Source: Campylorhamphus procurvoides
Lineage: Eukaryota > Chordata > Aves > Passeriformes > Dendrocolaptidae
Length of the DNA stretch: 64,000 nucleotides
Direction of reading: 5' to 3'
NCBI GenBank assembly: GCA_013396655.1
Contig: WBMV01008282.1
Location: forward strand, 219,540-283,539
A program made the position numbers and the translations under genes. The stretch's first letter is position 1; every line of letters begins with the position of its first letter. Of this stretch, positions 50,001 through 59,000 are shown piece after piece. The notes under the pieces are model-generated. The model had not been told where the DNA came from. It was given only the letters and a program-made list of their open reading frames with translations, and made no database searches.

Positions 50001-53000
50001 ATCCTTGCCCAGATTCCTCAAGACCTGCTGGCACCTTGGGTCCCTCCAGCTCTGAGAATTCAGCCCTGGAAGTTGGGGAGGGAAATACCAGAGAGGGGTG
50101 TGGAGGAAAGGAGGGAGGATGAGGACAAGGAGAGGAGAGAGGCGGGAATGAGGAGAGGAGCATCCTTATCTAGCCAGGCAGATATAATGAAACTGCTTCT
50201 GTGCTGACAGGAAAGGGATTGTTGTGGGTTTTAGGAGCTAAAAGAACCACTTAATTGGAGCTTTTTTTAGCTCTAGGGAGATAAAAGACAAAAAACCCCC
50301 GAGTCTCCCTCCATTCCCCCATCCCACCTCCTTTATATCACGCCCCCAGGAAGGCAGTGGGAACTGGGAATGCTCCTGTCCCTGCCAGAGTGGGGGGCTC
50401 TTCCCACTGCCTGGCTCCTCTGCCTTCTCCAGAGGGGCTGGGGGAAGATGGGAGCTTTGGGAGAGGGTTTTCTCTGGCAGAGCCAGCCAGGGAGGCACCT
50501 TCTGCACCCTTTTCCTGTGGCCTTGATTGGCTTTTGTTTTATTTTGGGTGGCTTTTGTTTAGCTTTGGGTGGCTGCACTCCTTCAACTCCCCTTCCGTGC
50601 ATTCCCTGTTTCCCACGCTGGTGGGGGCGGCTCCAGGACCCTGGGTTTGGAGGTGATGCTGCTGCTGTGGCAGGAATCAGATTGTATTAACCCTCTGTTA
50701 ATGCTGGTTCAGCAAGAAATGGGTCATTTCCCAGCGTGGAATCTCTGCAGCACGGGGACAACAAGCAGAGGAGCTGTGTCCCCTCCCTGCCACCCCCTCA
50801 CTGCCACCACGGGGGGGTTTCGGATCCCACAGGGAAAGATCTCGGGGCCCACAGGGAATGTTGGGCTCTTCTGAAGCTGCACAAGCCCCTTGTGGGGGAG
50901 TCTGGGCTTGGGTCAAACTGTCCCCGTGGGGACAAAACTGAGGAATGGGGGGACAAGGCTTTGTGTCCAGGCTGGGGGTCCAGGGTGGGTTTTGGTCACT
51001 GCAGGGATTTATCCTGCACCCACAGAGTGGGGTGTGGGGTGGGATCCTGCATGCCCTGGGTGGGTGCATCTCCTCCTCCTCTGGATGGGTGACACTTGGT
51101 GGGGTGACAGCAAGGAACAGCCATCCTGGCACAGGCAGGTGTGGGCACTGCCCATCCCAGGGTAGCACCCTCAGGACAGGATTGGGGCCCCCCCAAAAGG
51201 GCATCTGCAGCAAAGCAGGGACCTGTGCACCCACTTCAGGCTCCACAGGGATGGATGAAGGTGTCATCACCCTGCACATTTGGGACCAGGTCCCACCCGC
51301 TCGGAGAGGGCTGTGGGTGCTGTCAGAGGGGCTGGGGGGGAGCAGAGCCACCCCAGAGGTGCCAGGGGCTGCCCAGCCACCAGCACAGCCAGTGGCAGGG
51401 GCGGGAGGCAGGATGTGTGGGGGCTGAGCTGTCAGTTAATGTATTATCTGAGAGCAGGAGAAATCATTAGCGAGGCAGAGCAATAAAACCTCCAATTCCC
51501 TCGGAGGTGGCTCATTAATGGGCTGCTGGAGGCCAAGGTCGGAGCAGCCACTGCTGTCCCCTCCATGGGCATCTCGGCTTCCCCACCCTGCAGGGCTCTG
51601 TGGGCATCTGGGTCCTGCTCCCCCCCGAAATGGCCACTGGAAAAAAAAAACCCACTCGGAATTTTGTCCCCCCTCACTGAAGGACCTGCCCTTTCCACCA
51701 ACATCCTGGGGCACAGGGGGGTCTGTGCCCACGGGGGTTCCCTGAGAGAGGGGCACTGAGGAGGGGGGTTGTGGCTCTACCCTGGTGCCAGCAACACTTC
51801 TGGGGGGCTGCTGCTCCCTGCTGGGGCTGGGGGAACATGTCGTGTGAGCATCAGGCCAGAACGGTCCCTTCCGGGCTAAAAATCCATTAACTTCCAGCCT
51901 GCCTGTTTTTTTTTTCATTTTTTTTGTTGCTGTTGTTTGACTGATGCCATAATTATCTCCAGCAGATGAGCTTAATTACCTGAGGTCAGCGGCAGCCTCG
52001 GGGCAGGGACATGAACGCTCTGAGGGAAGTTCTCCCTGTCTCCTGCTCCTGCAGGTGTCCCATGGGCTGTAGGGACCCCTGGGCATTGGGATTTGGGGGT
52101 ATTTGGGGATGGGGAGAGGAAGGGATGGATGGATGGATGGATGGATGGATGGATGGATGGATGGATGGATGGATGGATGGATGGATGGATACAGGGCAGG
52201 GTGAGACCCCTCTGGCACAGTGCAGAGGAAGGATCCAGGAGGGTAAAGCCAGGCTGAGGTGCAGCCCTGGCAGTGTTGGTCACATCCCAACCACATCCCT
52301 GCACTTCCCTGTGGCCTGGGATCCATCCTGGGTTGGGAACTGGGTGACAGCACCCCAGACCCAGAGCAAATTCCTGGAGATGGGCACCCACAAACCCTCA
52401 AGGCCCTGAAAGGGTGGGAAGCCCCAAAAATCAACTGCTGTACCCCAAAGACCTCCATGCCATGAACATGAAGGACAGTAGAGGGGTCTGTCCATCCCCT
52501 CCTGCTCACGGCAGCTTCCCCATCCCTTGGGGATCCCGTGCTGGTCCTGGTTGGATCCATCCCTGCATCCCTTCCTTGATGTAGGACTCGAGCATCTGCT
52601 CTGCCAGGGTGCTTTGTGCTAGAACAACAACAACTAAACCAAGCAGTCAATTTTCCAGCAATTAGCTACAGCGAGAACATTTCAAGTCCTCCAAAACCCC
52701 GCCTCGCAGGATTAATTAAATCTTCCAATTAATGTCTAATTTAAATGATGATGATGGCTGTTATCATTTCATATTGATTTTTTTCCTTTTCGCTCTTAAA
52801 ATAGAGCTGTTGTCCCTTCCAGGGCTGCCTTTTCCACACCCCAGGAGCTGTTTGTTCCCTCTGTTTGATTTGCCAACGTTAAACATGTGTCTGGAAAATC
52901 AAGTCTGGCTTTTTTTGGGGTATTGACAGGCAGCGGTGCCGGGTGGGCACCTGTGCCAAGGGGACCCAGCCACATATTTGGGGCTGTTTGTGCCCAAAAT

Positions 53001-56000
53001 CCATGTCTAGAGCATGAACCTCCCTGCAGTGAACACACGCTGGGCCCTGTGAAATCGGGCTCCTGGCATGTTAAATTTTTCCTGCTATAAACCCCCATCC
53101 ATTACCTTCTCCAGGCTCACACAGCCATAAACTTTGCTGCTGCATTGCTTCCAGAATAAGCTGGGCATTTATGTTTCCCAGGAGCTGCTTCATTGGTGTA
53201 ATGGATGTGTAACCTCCCGTAATTGTGAAGGTTATTCCAGTGCTTGCACGCGAGTCCTGGCTCCGGCACCAGCAGCTACTGCTGGGTTTATTCCGGTGCT
53301 CGCTGGTGTGGGAGCTCAAAGGCACTGGAATGGCACTGGGAAGGTTTGTGATGTCATCCTGGAGTGGGAAATGGGAGTGAGGGATGGCAGGAGAGAGGGG
53401 ACTCTGAATGGGGGGCCATGCTGAGAGCAGGAGGTGGAGGAGGCTTTGAGCAGGCACCGTGTCTGGATCATTTTTGGTCTGAACTCAGTGGGAATCTGGG
53501 ATGGAGCATCCCTGGTGAGGCTCAGCCTCATCCTCAGGCATGTAGTGGGATTTTTTGGGGGTATTCTGTGCAGGGCTGGGAGCTGCCATTGATGATCTTT
53601 ATGGGTCCCTTCCAGCTCAGGATATTCCATGATTCTGTGATTCACACAAGCCTCTCTATCCTGGGCTCTGGGTGGGAGCAGCCCCCACCACATCCTGGGG
53701 AGCAAACCAGGGCTGGGGTTCCCATCACCAGCTCCTCTGACCTCTCCCCCCTCCCCTTCCAGACAAGGAGCTCCCGCCACTCCCAGAGCTCCCAGCCTGG
53801 CTTGGCCGATCAAGCCAAACTCTCCTTCGCCTCGGCCGAATCCCTGGAAACGATGTCGGAAGCGGAGCTGCCCTTGGGCTTCAACAGGATGAACCGGTTC
53901 CGACAGAGCTTGCCCTTGTCCCGGTCCACCAGCCAGACCAAGCTGCGATCTCCAGGTACCCTCAGGCTCTGCCAGGCACCTGCCTGGCACCAAACACCCC
54001 TGTGGGGCAGAATCCACTGTGTGCCACGAGTGGGATTGGTTTCCATCTGCCCAAATAAATAACCCCGGGAGGAGCAGGAGCACTGCAGGGTGGTCCAGGG
54101 GGATGAGCTGCCTTCAGCCTCGCTGTCCCAGGGTTAGATTGGGCAGCCAGAGGTCCCCAAGCCCTTGGCTGGATGCCACAGAGACCCCCAGGTGGGCAAA
54201 CCTGCCCCTCTGGCCTCGGCACCTTCTGGGCTGCTCCGTGGAGAAGGGCTGTGGACACATCTCACCACCCTCTGCTCCCTCTGCTTCCAGGGGTCCTTTT
54301 CCTGCAGTTTGGGGATGAGACGAGGCGCGTGCACATCACCCACGAGATCAGCAGCATGGATACCCTGCACGCCCTCATTGTGCACATGTTCCCCCAGAAG
54401 CTCACCATGGGGATGCTCAAGTCTCCCAACACCGCCATCCTCATCAAGGATGAGTCCCGAAACGTCTTCTACGAGCTGGAGGATGTCCGGTGAGGAGGGA
54501 GGGCTTGGAAATCCACCACGGGTTGATTTCCCTTTCTTTAAGGGAGTCGTGAGCAAGGAAATCAGTGGGGTGAAGCAGAAATGGAGGTGTGGGTGCAGTG
54601 CTGGGACTTTCAGGGGTACCTTTTTGGGTGCTCAGGCTCTGCTTTTCCCTTCAGTGACATCCAGGACAGAAGCATCATTAAAATCTACCGGAAAGAGCCA
54701 CTCTACGCCTCATTCCCAGCCTCACACATCACCAACGGTGACCTGAGGGTAAGGGGGGACACGGGGTGTCACAGGGGGTGCCTTGGGGGCGGGTGCTGGA
54801 GTGAGACCTGCAAAGAGAGAAAGCAACGGAGACTGGTAATTCCGTGTGTTTGTGGTGGGAGGAGTGACTGGGGTTCGTCTTGCCTGGATCCAGAGTCTTT
54901 ACGTGTTCTTTGAGAGAGTGGATGTTTGGGGCTGGCAGCGAGGGCAATAACCAGGGTATTCAGGGAACAAATTTAGGGAATAAATCATCCCGCAGCTGGA
55001 TGGCAATGAGGGAGCTGCTCACCAAGGCCGGGACCTCCCTGTCCTTGCAGGGGTGGGGGGTCCCAGCGGGGCAGAGCAGTGGGGGGGGATGAACCCCCGG
55101 CCACACAGCACTGACCCCCTGCCCCTTCCCGCAGCGGGAGATGGTGTACANNNNNNNNNNNNNNNNNNNNNNNNNNNNNNNNNNNNNNNNNNNNNNNNNN
55201 NNNNNNNNNNNNNCTTCCCGCCTGGCCGCGGGGTCCCCCCCGCCGGTGCTACAGTCCTCGTCCCCGTCCCGCTCCCGCATGTCCTACAGCGGGGGTCGCC
55301 CTCCCTCCTACGCCGGCAGCCCCGTCCACCACAGCGAGCGCCTGTCCAGCCTGCCCCCTGCCCAGGGCGTGTCCCCCAGCCCCAGCGCCATCCTGGAGCG
55401 CCGCGACGTGAAGCCGGACGAGGACCTGGCCGGCAAGAACGTGGTGCTGGTGAAGAACGAGGGGCTCTACGCCGATCCCTACGGGATGGTGCACGAGGGC
55501 CGGCTCAGCATCACCTCCACGCAGTCCCTGGCTGGCATGGGGGACCCTTTCGGCTACTCGGGGGGGCTGTACAAGAGGGGCTCCGTGCGCTCCCTCAGCA
55601 CCTACTCGGCGGCGGCGCTGCAGTCGGAGCTGGAGGACAGTCTGTACAAGCCCAACGCGCCCATCTACAGCGACACGTACGGCCCCGGGATGGGTTTCCG
55701 CATGCCCCCGTCCTCCCCGCAGAAGATGGTGGATGTGCAGCCGGGGCAGAGCCCCCACAGCCCCTACTCGGGACCCCCCAGCCGCTCCTCGCCCGTCCGG
55801 CAGTCCTTCCGCAAGGATTCCTGCTCCTCGGTGTTCATGGACAGCCCCGTGGGCAAAACGCGCAACCCCAGCTCGTCCGGCCCCCCCGAGCTCTTCCCTG
55901 GCCCTGGAGAGCGCCCGCTCTCGGGGTTTGGCTCCCCTGGACCAGCCAAGGACACGGAAACCAGGTGAGATGGGCTGTGGGAGAAGCCGTCCGTGGATAT

Positions 56001-59000
56001 GAGCTTTGGTGCTCCGGGGGTTTTCCATCAGGGCAGATGGGGAGGTAGAGGAGGAGCAGAGGAAGGCTTTGGATTGTTACACTGGGGAGGTGCCAGGATG
56101 GGGAATGAGGCACCAAGTGAGGGTGGAGGGGAGTGATTGGGGGTGCTGGAGGCAGGAGGAAAAGGGAATGTCCCTTCTGGGGCTGCACAGAACAGGTGGC
56201 ACAAACCTCAGGGTGTCTGTGGCTCCGGATCTGACCCCTCGCCCGTCCTGTCCCCCTTTCCCCACACAGGGAGCGGATGGAGGCCATGGAGAAGCAGATT
56301 GCCAGCCTGACAGGGCTGGTGCAGAGCGCTCTGCTCCGCGGCTCCGAGGCTGAGACCCCCAGGTGAGGAGCGGGAGGGCAGGTGTGGGACCCCAGGGGCT
56401 GCTGTGGGGAGGGGGATGCCTCCAGCTGGGCTGTTCAGTGCCAGCACCAGGGGTCCTGTCGCCCTCCCAGGGGACACTGGTGCCTACCATGCCCCTGACT
56501 CCATCCAGTGAGGGTGGAGGTGCCTGGTCCACACTCACTGCCCTTCCCTCTTTCGTTGCAGTGAGAAGACAGAAGCCACCAATGGTGGGACCCCCCCATC
56601 AGCGTGTAAGTGGCTGGAGATAAGCCCCTGACCCTGCAGCACCCCCTCCTCTGCCCGTGGGTGGTGGGCATCCCAGGGTGGGCACAGCAGTGGGGATCTA
56701 CAGGTCCCCATGTGCTGGCAACCAGCAGGACCTCCCCATCCTACTCTGGGGCAGCTCCGGGGTGGCCTCTTAGAGTGGAGCAGTTTTGGAGACCACCAGA
56801 ATTTCTGGACTGAAGGATTGGGTGGGGAAAGAAGAGAACTGGGGGCTGAAACCTGTCCTGGGGTGGGCTATCAGCCCTCAGCAGCCTCTGTTTGCCCCCT
56901 CCCAGCCACCAGCCGCAGTGGGGGGACACCAGTGCCTGCGCCCCCGCCACCCTCGGCCACCAGCACCCCTGCAGGGCAGCCCACGGCCATCACCCGCCTG
57001 CACATGCAGCTGCACCTGCACGACTTGCAGCAGAACGCCAGCGACCTCCGCAACCAGCTGCAGCAGCTCAAGAAGCTGCAGGTGGGTACTGCAGGGGGTC
57101 TCCAGCCTGGCCCAGACTGGGGTGGAACGGGGAAAATGCCCTTTTGCTGGTGGCTCTGTGTGGGGCTGGGCTGGGGTTGGGCTCGGTTGGTTTGGGTATG
57201 GTGCTGACAGGTTGTGGGATTGATGCCCATGCGGGTCGTTCACTGAGGGGTTGGACTCTGATCCTCGTGGGTCCCTTCCAACTCAGAACATTCTGTGGTG
57301 TGGGAGAGCGAGGGGGCCCCTCCCCACACTTGTAGGGACCCCATTCCCCATCAAGGAGGGTCTTGCCCATCCTGAATCCCCTTTGTCCTCACAGCTGCAG
57401 AACCAGGAGACGGTGAAGACGATGCTGCGGCGGACGGAGACGGAGATCAGCGTGCGGGTGACGGACACCGTGCGCAAGCACGAGGACCCTCTGCAGCGCC
57501 AGCGCAGCTTGGTGGAGGAGGAGAGGCTCCGCTACCTCAACGAGGAGGAGCTCATCACCCAGCAGCTCAAGTGAGCCCGGGGAGGGGGTCCTGGCATGCC
57601 CCTCCAGGGCACAGATCCTCCCTGGGTGTAGATCAGCAGCTCTGCCCACTGCCAGGCCACGTCCCTGCATGAGGAGGGGTCCCCAACCCAGTGGCCACAT
57701 CCCTACATGAGGAGGGGTCCCGGTGGTCCTCTCCCCTTTGCTGCATGGGGACCTGCCACCCCTGGGGTTCTCCAGCATCGTGGCACAACAGTGACACCCC
57801 TGCCCTCCTTCTGTGCCCACAGTGACCTGGAGAAGTCTGTGGAGAAGATCCAGAAGGATCTGGCCCACAACCACAGGCTGATCCCTGTGCAGGAGCTGGA
57901 GGAGAAGGCAGTGGTGCTCAAGCAGCTCGGGGAGACACTCACAGACCTGAAGGGTGAGGATGGGCTGGGCCCAGGGCTGGGGGGCAAGCAGAGCCTTCCT
58001 GTGCTTCCCTGCTCCATCCTTGCGTGTGGGATACTCCAGGATGTCCATTGCCTCTGGGTTTGCTTGTTTGCACCTGCCAGTGTGCCCACCTGAATTCCTG
58101 GAGGAGGTATCCCAACACTGTGTGTGTCCTGGTGCCCGTGGATATGGAGGTGGCACCTTCAGGGGATAAAATTGGTGCCTGTGGGTGGACAGAGAAGGAT
58201 GATGGGCCTGAGGAGCCCAAGCTTCTCAGGATCCACCCCTCCTGCTCCATTTGGCAGGGTCCCCATGAGTATGATGGACGTGGGGTTTTAGCAGCATTTT
58301 GGCGCTGCCAGCTGGGCACTGGGAGGGTCTCCCTGGCACAAGGAGGCCCTGGTGACCCCCAATCTGCCCCCTCCCAGCCCAGTTCCCCAGCCTGCAGAGC
58401 AAGATGCGGGTGGTGCTGCGGGTGGAGGTGGAAGCTGTGAAGTTCCTCAAGGAGGAGCCGAACCGCCTCGATGGGCTCCTCAAACGCTGCAAGACAGTGA
58501 CAGACACCCTCGCCCAGATCCGCAGGTGAGCCCCAAACCCTGACCTCTTGGAGGACACAGCTGGTCCCCTCAGCTGTCCTTGTGCCCCCACACGTGTGCC
58601 AGTGTCCTCTCTGCCTTAGGGATTCAAATCCCAAAGCAGTCCATCAGGGCAGGGAGGAATCCAAGGGGTGTTGATAAAAAGCTCATTTTTTTGCTAAGGA
58701 GCTCCAAACCACCCTCAGTCCTTTCCAGGTCTGTGTGGGAATGTCTCTTTTCCTTACCCCTTAAAAAAACCCCAGGAATTGTGCATCAGGAAGGAAAGAC
58801 AGCCCTTAGTGTGATCAGAAATCTCTTTCCTGAGGAGCAGACAATCACTCTGCTGGAGATAAAAATCATCTCCCAGCTCTAATGCCCACGGCAGGCTGGG
58901 CCGTGCACCGTGGTAGAGCCCACCTGCCTCTTCCCATTAGGGGACCTTTGAGGATGGCTCAGGGTTGGGCCACGCGGCGGCTCCAGGATTGCCTCGGGCT

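Larger units (their letters stand above)
41244..53762 (+). other. SRCIN1: SRCIN1 12.5-kb intron after the microexon
   Basis: Non-coding. It holds an RBFOX motif close to the microexon (41280-41285), a (CTC)n tract (42354-42383), a CR1 remnant (44752-44862), paired ATATTCAT motifs (46040-46083), a TAATCC cluster (46418-46487), a degenerate ~25-bp repeat (46969-47072), a (GAAG)n tract (47237-47262), (GGAT)17 (52123-52190) and a CR1 3' end (53583-53645). No further exon with family-like peptide was recognised. Confidence 0.8.
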
